NCBI GenBank assembly: GCA_018827375.1
Contig: JAHJYW010000005.1
Location: forward strand, 62,001 to 126,000
Reading direction: 5' to 3'
Source of the DNA: Alphaproteobacteria bacterium
GTDB taxonomy: Bacteria; Pseudomonadota; Alphaproteobacteria; Caulobacterales; Hyphomonadaceae
DNA length: 64,000 nucleotides
Below, one piece after another: positions 48,969-59,817 of this stretch (position 1 is its first letter; each line of letters opens with the position of its first letter). Made by a program: the position numbers and the translations under genes. The notes beneath the pieces were generated by a model that was given only the letters and a program-made list of their open reading frames with translations, had not been told where the DNA came from and ran no database searches.

Positions 48969-49501
48969 TGCGCGGCTTTCTTGTTGGTCTCGGCGCTTTT
49001 GTCGTCACCTTTGCGCTGGCACACTTTGTCGTGTTGAATGCCGTTCCAGGCAAAATCATGTCCAAGGTACGTGAGCGGATGATGGCGAATGGCCTGCCCA
49101 TGCAACAATGGCAGATGACGCCGCGTGTCTCACCGGAAAACCAGCGGGTTGTTCGCCCGGCTCCTGACCTCGCCTACGCCATATGCGTTATCGACCTGAC
49201 AGACGGCCCCGTCGAACTCGACGTTCCATCATGGAATGCCTACGGCTCGCTGTCCGTGTTCTCTGCGCGTACAGACAATGTTTATGCCGGTTCACTGGAT
49301 GCCCGCGCAGCGGGCACACCCGCGATGCGGCGCGTCGTTGTTGCGACAAGCAAGCAGGACGTATCTGCGTCAGGTGACGCTGAAATCGTGCGGGTTGAAC
49401 AGCCTGAGGCGCTTGCCCTCGTTCGTCGGCTCGCCCCGACGCAGGAGGCTTATGACGCCGCTGCCGCCCTGATGCCCGAAAGCCTGTGTAAACCGCTCTA
49501 G
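48968..49501 (+). CDS. DUF1254 domain protein
   Basis: A 177-residue protein with an N-terminal membrane anchor (about 2-24) and a compact DUF1254 domain (RPAPDLAYAICVIDLTDGPVELDVP split near 58-82, WNAYGSLSVFSARTDNVY after it). It forms a coupled pair with the preceding DUF1214 gene. Gene order is reversed relative to the fused protein at 5933, where DUF1254 comes first. It converges on ispG with three bases between the stops. Function unknown. Confidence 0.82.
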   Translation: MRGFLVGLGAFVVTFALAHFVVLNAVPGKIMSKVRERMMANGLPMQQWQMTPRVSPENQRVVRPAPDLAYAICVIDLTDGPVELDVPSWNAYGSLSVFSARTDNVYAGSLDARAAGTPAMRRVVVATSKQDVSASGDAEIVRVEQPEALALVRRLAPTQEAYDAAAALMPESLCKPL

Positions 49502-49504
49502 GGC

Positions 49505-50638
49505 CTATTCCGCAGCCACTTCGGCCTGTTCGCGCTCGGTACGCAGGCGCTCAGCCTTCTGCTCGACGAGGCCGACAATGTGTTCGATCATGTCGGCGTT
49601 CGACACATTGTGGTCGGCGCGGCCGGCAATAAACATCTTGCCACTTTCCTTGCCACCACCGGTGAAGCCAAGATCCGTCATCGCCGCCTCACCGGGCCCG
49701 TTGACGACGCAGCCGATGATGGAAAGCGAGATGGGCTCCGAGATATGGGCCAAGCGCTTTTCGAGCGTCTCGACGGTTGTGATGACGTCAAAGCCCTGCC
49801 GTGCACAGGAGGGGCACGCAATGATGTTGACGCCGCGTGTGCGCAGGCCGAGCGACTTGAGCATTTCGAAGCCGACTTTCACTTCCTCAACCGGGTCTGC
49901 CGAGAGCGAGACGCGGATCGTGTCGCCAATACCGGCCCAGAGCAGGTTACCCATCCCGATGGAGGATTTGACCGTGCCTGTGCGCAGGCCGCCCGCTTCG
50001 GTGATGCCGAGATGGAGGGGCGCGTCAGTCGCTTCAGCCAGTTGGTGATAGGCGGCCGCAGTCATGAACATGTCCGACGCCTTCACGCTGATCTTGTACT
50101 CGTGGAAGCCAAGGTCATCGAGAATGCGCGCATGGTCCAGAGCGCTCTCGACCATCGCATCCGGGCAAGGCTCGCCGTACTTTTCAAGCAGGTGACGCTC
50201 CAGCGAACCGCCATTAACACCGATGCGGATGGAGCAGCCATTGGCACGCGCCGCGTTCACGACTTCCTTCACGCGCGCCTGCGATCCGATATTGCCGGGA
50301 TTGATACGCAGGCACGCCGCGCCGGCTTCAGCGGCTTCTATGGCGCGCTTGTAGTGGAAATGAATGTCCGCAACGATCGGCACCGGCGAAGCCTTGCAGA
50401 TGGCCTTCATGGCCGCCGTCGAGTCTTCCGTCGGGCAGGACACGCGCACGATATCAGCGCCAGCCTCGGCAGCGCGCTCGATTTGGGCAATCGTCGCAGC
50501 GACGTCTTCGGTCGGCGTATTGGTCATGGTCTGGACAGCAATCGGCGCGTCGCCGCCAACTTCGACCGACCCAACGCGGATCTTGCGCGAGACGCGCCGG
50601 TCAATATTGCGCCATGGCCGGATCGGATTGTGGCTCAT
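49505..50638 (-). CDS. ispG: 4-hydroxy-3-methylbut-2-enyl diphosphate synthase IspG
   Basis: A 377-residue iron-sulfur enzyme of the non-mevalonate isoprenoid pathway (MEcPP to HMBPP). N-terminal TIM-barrel (about 10-250) beginning [16 protein letters not shown] in part, then the [4Fe-4S] domain with Cys ligands in [10 protein letters not shown] (~271-280) and [10 protein letters not shown] (~313-322). AAGGAG precedes the ATG. It lies 87 bases downstream of rodZ on the same strand, the same neighbour as in E. coli. Confidence 0.97.
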   Translation of the reverse strand: MSHNPIRPWRNIDRRVSRKIRVGSVEVGGDAPIAVQTMTNTPTEDVAATIAQIERAAEAGADIVRVSCPTEDSTAAMKAICKASPVPIVADIHFHYKRAIEAAEAGAACLRINPGNIGSQARVKEVVNAARANGCSIRIGVNGGSLERHLLEKYGEPCPDAMVESALDHARILDDLGFHEYKISVKASDMFMTAAAYHQLAEATDAPLHLGITEAGGLRTGTVKSSIGMGNLLWAGIGDTIRVSLSADPVEEVKVGFEMLKSLGLRTRGVNIIACPSCARQGFDVITTVETLEKRLAHISEPISLSIIGCVVNGPGEAAMTDLGFTGGGKESGKMFIAGRADHNVSNADMIEHIVGLVEQKAERLRTEREQAEVAAE

Positions 50639-50725
50639 GAGACTTAGGTCTCCTTGCGGCTGATTGCTGAGCCTGATGTGGCGCTTGCAGGCCCTTGCGT
50701 AAAGGCCTCACCGCACATTACGGCG

Positions 50726-51700
50726 CTACCGGGTCGCTTTGCCGGCGCCATTCGAGGCAACGGTCGGCGCTGCCATTTCCGCAGCTTCTGCCAGTTTCTG
50801 GTCGACACTGACCGAGAAAACGGCCCCGCCATCAGTACCAAGGGGACCAATGACGACATCGCCCACGCGCCACTGGAAAGCACCGCCATCCTTGGCTGAG
50901 ACGGTCCAGCCCGCATCGAGGCGCGGGAAATAGTTCTCGCCGGCCGCCATGACGCGGCTGCGGAAAATCGTGCCGTCTGCGCCGCGAATTTCGAGCCAGC
51001 CCTGGCGGACGGCAACCAGTTCAAGCTGCAGGTTCGTTGGCAGTGGCCGTTCTGCGTCGTTCGCATCATCAAACAGGCTGTGGCGTGCACCGTTGACTGC
51101 AACGATGGCCTGCGCAGGCGCCAGTTCAGGGCCAGGCTTGACGATCTGCGTCACACCGATGGCAACACCTGCAAAGAGGGTCATCACAGCAGCAGTGGCC
51201 ACCATGAGAGGCCATTTCGGCTTGGGCGGCGCAATATCGCCAATTTTCGGCACGGGCGCAGAGTGCCTGACTTCCGACACGGCACCACACTCAAGCGTAT
51301 ATTGGGCGATGACCTCGCTGTCAGGCAGGCCCAGTTCAACGCAATAGGCGCGCAGGTAAGGTGTCAAGTAGCCTTTGGGGATCTGGCCGATCTCCATCCG
51401 CTCAATCCACATCAGAAAATCCTGGCGCAGCAGCGATTTGCGGGAAACATCTACGATTTCAAGACCGAGCGTTTCGCGCACGCGGCGCAGGACCTGACCC
51501 ATGCGCAGGCGCTCGCCATTGAATTTGCGGCTTCTGAATATATCCATCGCCCGCTCGCGCGGGGTCATTTCCGCGACAGCCTCGGTTTGAGAATCTGACA
51601 CAGCGGAATCGTCAATGGAACGGTCCGTTCCGCTATCAGCGGGCCGGACATCGTCATGAAATTCTGACTCTTGCGTGTTGAGGGTTTCGTCGTGTCCCAT
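50726..51700 (-). CDS. rodZ: RodZ-like cytoskeletal protein (HTH plus DUF4115)
   Basis: A 324-residue bitopic membrane protein. An acidic N-terminal extension (1-50) is followed by a RodZ-type helix-turn-helix (about 65-130, RMGQVLRRVRETLGLEIVDV and a WIERMEIGQIPKG segment), one transmembrane helix (about 165-190) and a periplasmic beta domain of DUF4115 type (about 215-305). RodZ links MreB filaments to the wall-synthesis complex and sets cell shape. Position next to ispG supports the call. The longer acidic N-terminus differs from E. coli RodZ. Confidence 0.85.
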   Translation of the reverse strand: MGHDETLNTQESEFHDDVRPADSGTDRSIDDSAVSDSQTEAVAEMTPRERAMDIFRSRKFNGERLRMGQVLRRVRETLGLEIVDVSRKSLLRQDFLMWIERMEIGQIPKGYLTPYLRAYCVELGLPDSEVIAQYTLECGAVSEVRHSAPVPKIGDIAPPKPKWPLMVATAAVMTLFAGVAIGVTQIVKPGPELAPAQAIVAVNGARHSLFDDANDAERPLPTNLQLELVAVRQGWLEIRGADGTIFRSRVMAAGENYFPRLDAGWTVSAKDGGAFQWRVGDVVIGPLGTDGGAVFSVSVDQKLAEAAEMAAPTVASNGAGKATR

Positions 51701-51788
51701 ATTCTTCCAATCCAGCCGTCCGTCGGGTTTTCGCCTCTAAGACGAGCAAGTTCTGGTCCACAAACATGGTGATTTTTGGACCAGCGCT

Positions 51789-54053
51789 TCAACCGTCGGA
51801 CAATTCCACCCCATGATCGGCCGCCAAGGCTAATACTTGGTTACGGAACGCATCGTCCGGCACATCCAGCACCTTGAGGAAGTCCTCCCGAAACGCCTCA
51901 AGGTTAACAGACCTTACCATGCGTTTGACCGGGCCGATAGCACCGGCGGGCATGGAAAGGGCATGGAAGCCCAATGATATAAAGCAAAGTGCGGAGAGGG
52001 GAGATGCCGTCGCCTCGCCGCACGCCGACATCCGGATCGAATGCGCCGTGCAGGTCTCCGACACCTGCTTTAGGAAACGCATGGCCGCGGGACTGACCAG
52101 ATCGTACCGATCCGATACAGACGGTGTCATCCGGTCAGCCGCAAAGAAAAACTGCATCAGGTCATTGGTGCCGACCGACAGGAAATCCGCTTGGCCTGCG
52201 AGCTCAGACAGGCTGAAGGCCAGGGCGGGTGTCTCCAGCATGACACCGACTTCAAGCTTGGACGGCCGCTTGCCGGTCTGTTGCTCGCTCCAGGCCACTT
52301 CCTTCATCAACAGGTCGCGGGCGTCGAAGAACTCCTGCGGCACTGTCACCATGGGAAACATCACGGTGAGCGGATCGGTGCCGGCTGCGCGCACAAGTGC
52401 CCTCAGCTGGCGCCGGAACAGGCCCTTGTGATCAAGCGCAAAACGGATCGAACGCCAGCCGAGGGCCGGGTTCTCCTCCCGCTTGAGATTCAGGGCGGGC
52501 AACACCTTGTCGCCACCGAGATCGACGGTGCGGAAGATCACGCGTTTGCCGCCTGCCTTTTCCAGAACGCGCTTGTAAAGCGCAACCTGGTCATTCAGGC
52601 GCGGCAGCGTTTCAGAAACAAGGAACTGGAATTCGGTCCGGAACAGCCCGACTCCGTCGGCCCCCGCCTGATCCAGCATATCGAGATCAAGATCGAGCCC
52701 GGCATTGAGATAGAGCGACACATGCGTGCCATCCTTGGTCTTCGCCGGCAGGCCGCGCAGGGCGGCATAGGTCGCCTGACGCTCGGACCGCAGGGCCACG
52801 CGGCCTTTATAGGCATCATAGAGCGTATCATCCGGGCGGATGTGGAGAATGCCTTTCTCCGCGTCGACAATAACCCAGTCGCCCTGGTCGATCCGGGTTG
52901 TCAGGTCTTCAATGCCGCCCAGAGTGGGAATGCCCAGTGCGCGCGCCACAATGGCCGCATGCGATGACACCGCCGCCTCTTCCATCAGGATGGCCCGGAG
53001 CCCCGCATTCGCATAGTCGAGCAGTTCCGCCGGCCCTAGCCTGCGCGCAACCAGCACGCTGCGCTCTTCACTGATCTGCGGTCGTCCATCGTCGCCTGAC
53101 AGTACGCGCAGCAACCGGTTGTCGAGGTCTTCAAGATCGTTCAGCCGTTCGCGCAGATACGGGTCACGGGCGCTTTGAAGGCGGGCCCTGTGTTCACGGC
53201 GCGCCCGGTCAACGGAGGCTTCCGCCGAGAGACCCGAGCGGACCCCTTCGCGCAACTTCTCGGCCCAAGACGGGTCATGCGCCAGAAGGCGATAGGTCTC
53301 CATCACGTCGCGCGGGTCGTCCCCCAGCGCGGCACCATCAAGCGCCATCATCTGGTCAATCGATTCCTTGAGGCCCTGGAGGGCTTCTTTCAGCCGCTGG
53401 GCTTCCAGATTCTGGTCTGCCGCGAAGAATTTCGCTGCCGGAACCACTGGATCGTGCAGCACCGCGCGGCCATAGCCGAGGCCCTCACACAGGACACGGC
53501 CATTGAGCGATGCAAGATTGCGCTCGCGCTTTGTGCCGTCGCCATTGGACAGATGTTCCGGGTCCATGCGGTCGACAATTTCGGCGAGCACCATGGCAAT
53601 GGTCTGCAACGTGTCGATTTCGTCATCGCCATAGGCCCGCTCGGTGCGGTTCTGGACCGTCAGGACACCCAGAACGCGGCCGCCCCGCAGAATGGGCATG
53701 CCGAGAAAGGCGTGGAAGGGATCTTCTCCGGTTTCCGGACGGTACGAGAACGAGGGATGGCGCGGCGCATCCTGGATGGCCATTGGCTCTGCCCGCCGGG
53801 CAACGAGGCCGACGAGGCCCTCATTCGAGCCAAGCCGGGTGGCTGAAACGGCTTCAGGCTTCAGGCCCTCCGTCGCGATCAACAGCAGGGCCCCGTCTGT
53901 CAGGCGCAGGTAGATGGAACAGACATCCGCCACCATCGTGGACGCGATAATGCGGACAACTTGATCCAGCCTGAAACGCGTATCGCCGTCTTCCGCCATC
54001 ACCTGGCGGAGGCGGTTCATCAGGAGACGCGTGGCCGGCAAATTATAGGGCAT
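51789..54053 (-). CDS. ptsP: PtsP, enzyme I of the nitrogen phosphotransferase system
   Basis: A 754-residue EI-Ntr. GAF domain (about 15-160), PEP-utiliser N-terminal domain, mobile domain with the phosphorylated His in EEAAVSSHAAIVARALG (~359), and the PEP-binding TIM barrel (about 420-740, with GLFRTEFQFL and LSVGTNDLMQFFFAADR). It starts the PtsP-NPr-EIIA-Ntr relay that reports nitrogen and potassium status. AGGAGA precedes the ATG. It lies 26 bases after lysC, so one operon. Confidence 0.96.
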   Translation of the reverse strand: MPYNLPATRLLMNRLRQVMAEDGDTRFRLDQVVRIIASTMVADVCSIYLRLTDGALLLIATEGLKPEAVSATRLGSNEGLVGLVARRAEPMAIQDAPRHPSFSYRPETGEDPFHAFLGMPILRGGRVLGVLTVQNRTERAYGDDEIDTLQTIAMVLAEIVDRMDPEHLSNGDGTKRERNLASLNGRVLCEGLGYGRAVLHDPVVPAAKFFAADQNLEAQRLKEALQGLKESIDQMMALDGAALGDDPRDVMETYRLLAHDPSWAEKLREGVRSGLSAEASVDRARREHRARLQSARDPYLRERLNDLEDLDNRLLRVLSGDDGRPQISEERSVLVARRLGPAELLDYANAGLRAILMEEAAVSSHAAIVARALGIPTLGGIEDLTTRIDQGDWVIVDAEKGILHIRPDDTLYDAYKGRVALRSERQATYAALRGLPAKTKDGTHVSLYLNAGLDLDLDMLDQAGADGVGLFRTEFQFLVSETLPRLNDQVALYKRVLEKAGGKRVIFRTVDLGGDKVLPALNLKREENPALGWRSIRFALDHKGLFRRQLRALVRAAGTDPLTVMFPMVTVPQEFFDARDLLMKEVAWSEQQTGKRPSKLEVGVMLETPALAFSLSELAGQADFLSVGTNDLMQFFFAADRMTPSVSDRYDLVSPAAMRFLKQVSETCTAHSIRMSACGEATASPLSALCFISLGFHALSMPAGAIGPVKRMVRSVNLEAFREDFLKVLDVPDDAFRNQVLALAADHGVELSDG

Positions 54054-54079
54054 GGTTCTCCTGAGCTTCGCAGCAGGGT

Positions 54080-55327
54080 TTACACTGCGTCAAGTCCGAA
54101 CGCTGTGTGCAGGGCACGAACAGCCAATTCGGTATAAGGCGCAGCAATCAGAACCGAAATCTTGATCTCGGAAGTAGAAATGACATCAATGTTGATGCCC
54201 TTCTCATAGAGCGCCGTGAACATGGTTTCGGCAACACCGGTATGGCTCTTCATGCCGACGCCGATGATCGAGATCTTGGACACATCGCGTGTCACCTCAA
54301 GCTGCTCATACCCAATATCGGCAGCCATGCCCTCGAGCGTCTGCTTGGCGATCGGGCTGTCACGGTCAGTACAGGTGAACACCATGTTCGCACGCTCAGG
54401 GCCACGCGCATTGGCCTGCACGATCATGTCGACATTCACACCGGCCCGCGCCAGGGCCGAGAAGATCTTGGCGGAAACGCCGGGCTTGTCGGCCACGCCA
54501 TACAATGTGACTTTTGCCTCATCGCGTGAATAAGCAACGCCGCTAACAACCTGTTTTTCCACGATTTCTTCCTCTGAGCAAACAAGGGTTCCGGGATTTG
54601 GCTCACCTGGCTTCAGGAAGCTAGAGAGCACGCGCACCGGCACATTATGGTTCATCGCGAGTTCCACAGACCGTGTCTGCAGCACTTTCGCGCCGAGAGA
54701 CGCCATTTCAAGCATCTCCTCATACGATATTTTCGGGATCCGCTGGGCCTTGGGCACCATGCGCGGATCCGTGGTGTAGACGCCGTCGACATCGGTATAG
54801 ATGTCGCAAACAGTGGCATTGAGGGCCGCAGCCACAGCAACGGCGCTGGTATCCGAGCCGCCGCGGCCAAGCGTGGCCACCCGGTCGTCATCCGTCACGC
54901 CCTGAAAACCCGCCACAACGGCAATCTCGCCCCGGTCCACGGAATCCGGCAGGCCGCTATTCTCAAACCCGAGGATGCGGGCCCTGCCGTGGGCCTCGTC
55001 GGTCTTCAGGCGCAATTGCCAGCCAAGCCAGCTGCGGGCCTTAAGGCCCCGTCGTCGCAGCGCCAGCGCCAGCAGGCCCGCAGTCACCTGCTCACCGGAG
55101 GCGACGATCACGTCATATTCGTCGTGGAAAAGGTCGCGCCCCAGATCCTGGCCGGCTGCGCCCTCAGCAAGCGCGACCAGCTTGTTGGTCTCGCCGGCCA
55201 TTGCCGAAACGACAACCGCCATCAGCTCGCCACGCGCCGCGCGGTCTGCGACAATATCTGCCACGTTCGCGATACGATCGAGATCGCCAACCGACGTGCC
55301 GCCGAATTTGAGAACTGTACGCGCCAT
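54080..55327 (-). CDS. lysC: Aspartate kinase
   Basis: A 415-residue aspartokinase catalysing the first step toward lysine, threonine and methionine. Kinase domain (1-~245) with KFGGTSVGD (7-15), [16 protein letters not shown] and [11 protein letters not shown]. Two ACT domains (about 265-340 and 345-410) bind the inhibiting amino acids. The single-function short form matches the lysine/threonine-inhibited class. It precedes ptsP and is divergent from ubiG. Confidence 0.96.
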   Translation of the reverse strand: MARTVLKFGGTSVGDLDRIANVADIVADRAARGELMAVVVSAMAGETNKLVALAEGAAGQDLGRDLFHDEYDVIVASGEQVTAGLLALALRRRGLKARSWLGWQLRLKTDEAHGRARILGFENSGLPDSVDRGEIAVVAGFQGVTDDDRVATLGRGGSDTSAVAVAAALNATVCDIYTDVDGVYTTDPRMVPKAQRIPKISYEEMLEMASLGAKVLQTRSVELAMNHNVPVRVLSSFLKPGEPNPGTLVCSEEEIVEKQVVSGVAYSRDEAKVTLYGVADKPGVSAKIFSALARAGVNVDMIVQANARGPERANMVFTCTDRDSPIAKQTLEGMAADIGYEQLEVTRDVSKISIIGVGMKSHTGVAETMFTALYEKGINIDVISTSEIKISVLIAAPYTELAVRALHTAFGLDAV

Positions 55328-55416
55328 TTCGCCCCATATCCTGTGAAGTGAAGGGTTTGCCCTTTATATGCGCCCTCATAGGGTTAAGTTCAGCGCTGAT
55401 CAAACGGGAACGCCAC

Positions 55417-56196
55417 ATGACGGTAAAAACAATCGAAGGCTCGCGCGCTGCGCCCCGTACGCCCAGTATCGATGCTGATGAAGTGGCGAAGTTTTCCGCC
55501 ATGGCGGCAGACTGGTGGAACCCCACCGGCAAGTTCAAACCGCTCCATCGGTTCAATCCCGTACGCCTGAAATTCATTCGCGAAACGGCGGAAAGCCATT
55601 TCGGTATCGCGCCCGGCGCATTGAAGCCACTGGAAGGCCTGCGACTGCTCGATATCGGGTGCGGCGGCGGCCTCGTCAGCGAACCCATGTCGCGCCTTGG
55701 TGCCAGCGTAACGGGTGTCGATGCGTCGGAGGCAAACATCAAGACAGCGCTGACGCATGCTTCAGAACAGGGTCTCGATATCGACTACCGCGCCGGAACG
55801 GCCGAAGGCCTGATCGACGCCGGTGAAGCGCCGTTTGACGTGGTGCTGAATCTTGAAGTCGTCGAGCATGTCGCCGATGCGCACCAGTTCCTGAAGGACA
55901 CGGCCAGTCTGGTACGCCCGGGCGGTCTGATGATCGTTGCCAGCCTCAACCGGACAGCCAAAGCCCTCGCAACGGCCGTCATCGGCGCGGAATACGTGCT
56001 TGGCTGGCTGCCGCGCGGCACGCACGACTGGTCGAAATTCGTGACACCTGACGAAGTACGCACCGCCTTGACGGCGGCTGGCATGGCACCGCAGCCCGCC
56101 ACGGGCGTCGTGTTCAAGCCGCTGTCGGGCGCCTGGGTCCTGTCGAAGGATACAGCCGTCAATTTCATGGTCGTCGCCCGGAGACCGGAAGCATGA
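55417..56196 (+). CDS. ubiG: Ubiquinone biosynthesis O-methyltransferase UbiG
   Basis: A 259-residue SAM-dependent methyltransferase doing both O-methylations of ubiquinone synthesis. [24 protein letters not shown] region at 14-37 in part is the family hallmark; SAM motif [20 protein letters not shown] at about 74-93; LNLEVVEHV at ~149. ATG 55417 with GGGAA upstream is right; the frame extends to 55348 without support. ATGA overlap couples it to the DUF924 gene. Confidence 0.96.
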   Translation: MTVKTIEGSRAAPRTPSIDADEVAKFSAMAADWWNPTGKFKPLHRFNPVRLKFIRETAESHFGIAPGALKPLEGLRLLDIGCGGGLVSEPMSRLGASVTGVDASEANIKTALTHASEQGLDIDYRAGTAEGLIDAGEAPFDVVLNLEVVEHVADAHQFLKDTASLVRPGGLMIVASLNRTAKALATAVIGAEYVLGWLPRGTHDWSKFVTPDEVRTALTAAGMAPQPATGVVFKPLSGAWVLSKDTAVNFMVVARRPEA

Positions 56197-56807
56197 GCGC
56201 GATGCCCAAAGCTGCCGACATTCTCGATTTCTGGATTGGCGATGCCAGCCATTCCGGCGAGGCGGCTGCCGAGAAGAACAAGATCTGGTTCGGCAAGTCT
56301 CCGGAGCTGGATGAGGAGATACGCGAACGCTTCCTGACCCTGCTGGAAACACTGGCAGCCGGCCCGCTTGCCCAGAAATGGGCCGGGAAGGGCCCGCGCG
56401 AGCGTCTGGCGGCCATCATCGTGCTGGACCAGTTCAGCCGGAACATATTCCGGGACAGCCCGCGATCCTTCTCACAGGACATGCTGGCCCTGCGCCTCTG
56501 CAAGGAAGGCCTCGCCCTGCGTGAAGACCTGTCGCTCAGCGAAGCGGAGCGGATGTTCTTCTACTTGCCGCTTGAGCATTCCGAGGACGTTGGCGACCAG
56601 TCGCGCTCTGTTGAAATGTTCGCCGCCCTGCGCCGGGATGCACGCGAGGACTTCCAGAAACTGACGGAAAGCGTGCTGGAATACGCCTATGCACACCAGT
56701 CGGTGGTGGACCGGTTTGGTCATTTCCCACATCGCAACGAGGTCGTCGCAAGAGAATCCACGCCCGAGGAAGTCACCTATCTGGCCAAGCCCGGCAGTGG
56801 ATTCTAG
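56193..56807 (+). CDS. DUF924 family protein
   Basis: A 204-residue all-helical protein of the DUF924 family (TPR-like fold). Signatures: ILDFWIGD at 10-17, [17 protein letters not shown] (~76-92), [11 protein letters not shown] (~128-138), and [19 protein letters not shown] (~172-190). Function unknown. It overlaps the ubiG stop by four bases (ATGA) and its TAG overlaps the convergent transporter stop in a CTAG. Confidence 0.92.
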   Translation: MSAMPKAADILDFWIGDASHSGEAAAEKNKIWFGKSPELDEEIRERFLTLLETLAAGPLAQKWAGKGPRERLAAIIVLDQFSRNIFRDSPRSFSQDMLALRLCKEGLALREDLSLSEAERMFFYLPLEHSEDVGDQSRSVEMFAALRRDAREDFQKLTESVLEYAYAHQSVVDRFGHFPHRNEVVARESTPEEVTYLAKPGSGF

Positions 56808-58174
56808 TCGAGCGTCTGCGGCCCGCGCGGATCAAGGCTGCGCGACACATCCTGCTGCATCGCGCGTGATAGCGGATAGGTCCAGGACGCAAATGACGCC
56901 CCAAGATAGAGCGCGCCGGGAAGCAGACAGAAGATCATCAGAAGGCCATTGATCGCTTCCGGTGAATTGACCTTGCCGGGATGAAATCCGGCCAATTGAC
57001 CAACCATGATGTAGCCAACGCCAAATGCCAGGCTCGAACCGACCTTGTAGGCGCTTGTGAGCAGCGAATAGTAGATGCCAGCGCGGCTTTCGCCTGTCTT
57101 GGCCGCATGCCACTCAACGACATCGGCCGTCATCGAACGCGTCAGCACGATTGGCGCGCTAAACGCTGTGCCGTTTATGACCGCACCAATGAACAGGGGC
57201 CAGAAGCCGCCCACTTGCCCAAAGAAATAATACAGGATGTAGCTACAGGCCGCCAAAAGCGTGGATAGCCGGAACGCGATGTTCTTTTCCGTTCGCGCAG
57301 CAAGCCAGAGCCAGAGCGGCATCGCGGCAGCCGCGACCATGAAGAAGACCATCAGGATGAGACTGGACTCCATGTCGCTGAGGCCGAAGGCATATTCGGC
57401 GACGAAGAGATAATTCGATGCCGTCACCGCAATGGCCGTGCCGGCAAGCAATTCCATGATGAGGATACGGCCGAGCATCTGGTTCTTCACGGCAGCAAGG
57501 AGCGGCTTCAACTCGAACTTCATCACGGCGCCCTTGTCGCCGGGAACAGGCCGATCCGGAACAAAGAAGAAAGCCAGTGCGCCTGCAATAGGCAGCGATA
57601 TCAGAAGCATTCCGCCCATCACTGCCACCTGACCAAACCTGTCGAGATCGAACCCGAACAGCGGCAGAAGCGCCGGCAGCGCCAGCAGGGTCAGCATGGA
57701 CAGGATGCTTACGATTTCCGGCCAGAGGAAAAGGCGCGACCGCTCGTCATAGCTGTCGGCAATCGCAGGCACCCACGCGGAACGCGACGTCTGCAGCAGG
57801 GTGAAGCCAATGTAGAAAAGCAGCATCCACCCGACGAAATAGGCCGGTCCGGCGCCCGTGCGCGGCGGCATGTAGACAAAATAGGTCGCGATCGCGAGAA
57901 GCGGTACGCTAAGCAGGATCCAGTGCCGCACCCGTCCCAGCGGGCTGCGATAGCGATCCACGAGATAGCCCATGACCGGGTCTGTGAAGATGTCCCAGAA
58001 TCGCAGCAGCATGAACAGGAGGCCGGTCATTTCGAGGCCGAGGCCCACCTCGTGGGCGTAGAGCGGCGACAGGTAAACGGCCAAGGGCAAGCCGACACCT
58101 GCCAACGGAATACTGAGACTCGAAAAAGCGAGCACGCGCGGCAGGGAGAGGCGTCGGGAAGGCGCTGTTGTCAT
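56804..58174 (-). CDS. MFS transporter of the GPH (glycoside/cation symporter) type
   Basis: A 456-residue transporter with 12 predicted helices. The GPH signature is clear near helices 2-3: LRFWDIFTDPVMGYLVDRYRS (in two parts, ~57-77), where the Asp residues bind the co-transported cation. The substrate may be a sugar, but this is only inferred from the family. It converges with DUF924 and is divergent from the M20 peptidase gene by 120 bases. Confidence 0.88.
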   Translation of the reverse strand: MTTAPSRRLSLPRVLAFSSLSIPLAGVGLPLAVYLSPLYAHEVGLGLEMTGLLFMLLRFWDIFTDPVMGYLVDRYRSPLGRVRHWILLSVPLLAIATYFVYMPPRTGAGPAYFVGWMLLFYIGFTLLQTSRSAWVPAIADSYDERSRLFLWPEIVSILSMLTLLALPALLPLFGFDLDRFGQVAVMGGMLLISLPIAGALAFFFVPDRPVPGDKGAVMKFELKPLLAAVKNQMLGRILIMELLAGTAIAVTASNYLFVAEYAFGLSDMESSLILMVFFMVAAAAMPLWLWLAARTEKNIAFRLSTLLAACSYILYYFFGQVGGFWPLFIGAVINGTAFSAPIVLTRSMTADVVEWHAAKTGESRAGIYYSLLTSAYKVGSSLAFGVGYIMVGQLAGFHPGKVNSPEAINGLLMIFCLLPGALYLGASFASWTYPLSRAMQQDVSRSLDPRGPQTLD

Positions 58175-58294
58175 TTTTTCAGACTGCCTTCACAAATCGT
58201 GACGGCCAAGTCATTTTTATGCTGCACTGCGGCTTGACGGCTGCACCTTTAGCCATGAGGTTCCGGCCAAATTCAAAGTAAGGGCTGATTGATA

Positions 58295-59788
58295 ATGCTG
58301 AAAAAACTGATGCTTGGCGTGCTGGGACTGATCGTCCTGGTCGTCGGAATCATACTTGTGCGCACCTTCACTTATGGTGGCGCGCCGGTCGGCGGCCGTG
58401 TCGAATTGCCTGATGCGCCCGCGATTTCCGCAGAATTGGCTGCAGAACATCTGGCCGAGGCTATCCGGTTCAAAACCATTACGCTGTCTGGTGGAGATCC
58501 GCGTCCCGGTCAGGAGGGCGAATGGCTGGCCCTTCAGGACTGGCTTGTCGAAACCTATCCTGCCGCACATACCGCGATGACTCGCGAAACCGTGCCGGGC
58601 ACGCTGACGCTCCTCTATACGTGGCAGGGAAGCGACCCGTCGCTGAAGCCCCTTCTTCTGATGGCGCACCAGGATGTCGTCCCGGTGAATATCGGCACGG
58701 AATCCGACTGGACCGGCGCACCTTTTGGCGGCGAGATCATCGACGGTTATGTCTACGGACGCGGCGCAATTGATGACAAGGGCAACCTGGTCGGCCTGAT
58801 GGAAGCCGCCGAGGGTCTGGCCGCTTCCGGCTTCCAGCCCAAACGGACCGTGATGTTCATGTTCGGGCACGACGAGGAAGTGCTCGGCTCTGGCGCTCAG
58901 GCCGGCGTCGCCCTGCTCAAGTCGCGCGGCATCGAGCCGGAAATGGCTCTCGATGAAGGCTTCATGGTGATCGATCCTTCGCCGATCACGGGCAAGTCCA
59001 TGGCTTTTGTCGGTGTCTCCGAAAAAGGCTACATCACGCTCAAGCTGACCGTTGTCGCTGCGGGCGGGCACTCTTCGCAACCGCCTCGCAACTCGGCCGA
59101 TGTGGCGCTTGCGCGGGCCATTGTCGCCCTCGACGAAAACCAGATGCCGGCCGATTTCTCCAAACCGCCGGTTTCCGAACTCTTCCTCGCTTCTGGCCAG
59201 GACATGCCATTCATGCAGCGCATGGCCCTCGCCAACCTCTGGCTGTTCCAGGGCGCCGTTGAATCCTCGATGGCCAAGGTTCCGGCGGGCAATGCCATGA
59301 TCCGCACGACGACTGCGCCAACCATGCTGACCGGCTCTGCCAAGGAAAATGTGCTGCCACAACGGGCCATGGCGATGATCAATTTCCGGATCCACCCCAA
59401 TGACACGCCTGAGTCAGTCATGGCGCACGTCAAGGAAGTGACCGCGGGTATTGAAGGTCTCGAAATCGAAATCGGCGGCGACGGCATCAGCAGCCCGGCA
59501 TCGCCGGTCTCGCCCACTGACAACCGCGCCTATGCTGTTCTGGCAAGCGTCGCGGCAGAAGTCGGCAATGGCGCTCCCGTTGCACCAGCGCTTGTCATTG
59601 GCGCAACGGATTCCCGCTACGCAGCCGCGATCACGCAGAACATCTATCGCTTTGCGCCCGCCCTAATGTCACCGGAAGACCTTACAGGCTTTCACGGCAC
59701 GAACGAGCGTATCTCGGTCGAGAACATGGGGCGCCTGTCCAAGGGCTATGCGCAGGTCATACTCGGCATGGACGGCCCTGATTCCTGA
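58295..59788 (+). CDS. M20-family metallopeptidase, PM20D1-like
   Basis: A 497-residue di-zinc peptidase with an N-terminal membrane anchor (about 4-24). Zinc ligands and catalytic residues lie in MAHQDVVPV (~123-131), GRGAIDDKGNLVG (~156-168) and FGHDEEVLGSG (~190-200), with the dimerisation domain at about 240-370. It resembles carboxypeptidase S/PM20D1, which form or cleave N-acyl amino acids and dipeptides. ATG 58295 has AAGGG eleven bases upstream; a TTG at 58289 is also in frame. Confidence 0.92.
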   Translation: MLKKLMLGVLGLIVLVVGIILVRTFTYGGAPVGGRVELPDAPAISAELAAEHLAEAIRFKTITLSGGDPRPGQEGEWLALQDWLVETYPAAHTAMTRETVPGTLTLLYTWQGSDPSLKPLLLMAHQDVVPVNIGTESDWTGAPFGGEIIDGYVYGRGAIDDKGNLVGLMEAAEGLAASGFQPKRTVMFMFGHDEEVLGSGAQAGVALLKSRGIEPEMALDEGFMVIDPSPITGKSMAFVGVSEKGYITLKLTVVAAGGHSSQPPRNSADVALARAIVALDENQMPADFSKPPVSELFLASGQDMPFMQRMALANLWLFQGAVESSMAKVPAGNAMIRTTTAPTMLTGSAKENVLPQRAMAMINFRIHPNDTPESVMAHVKEVTAGIEGLEIEIGGDGISSPASPVSPTDNRAYAVLASVAAEVGNGAPVAPALVIGATDSRYAAAITQNIYRFAPALMSPEDLTGFHGTNERISVENMGRLSKGYAQVILGMDGPDS

Positions 59789-59817
59789 GGCCTAATTTCC
59801 CAGATTGAAACCCTGAT

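Noticed and set aside
49580-50647. A 355-codon frame opposite ispG
   Set aside because: Antisense shadow of a complete ispG gene.
58217-59395. A 392-codon minus-strand frame across the M20 peptidase gene
   Set aside because: The M20 frame has its zinc motifs and an anchor; the antisense frame has neither a ribosome site nor a recognisable product.
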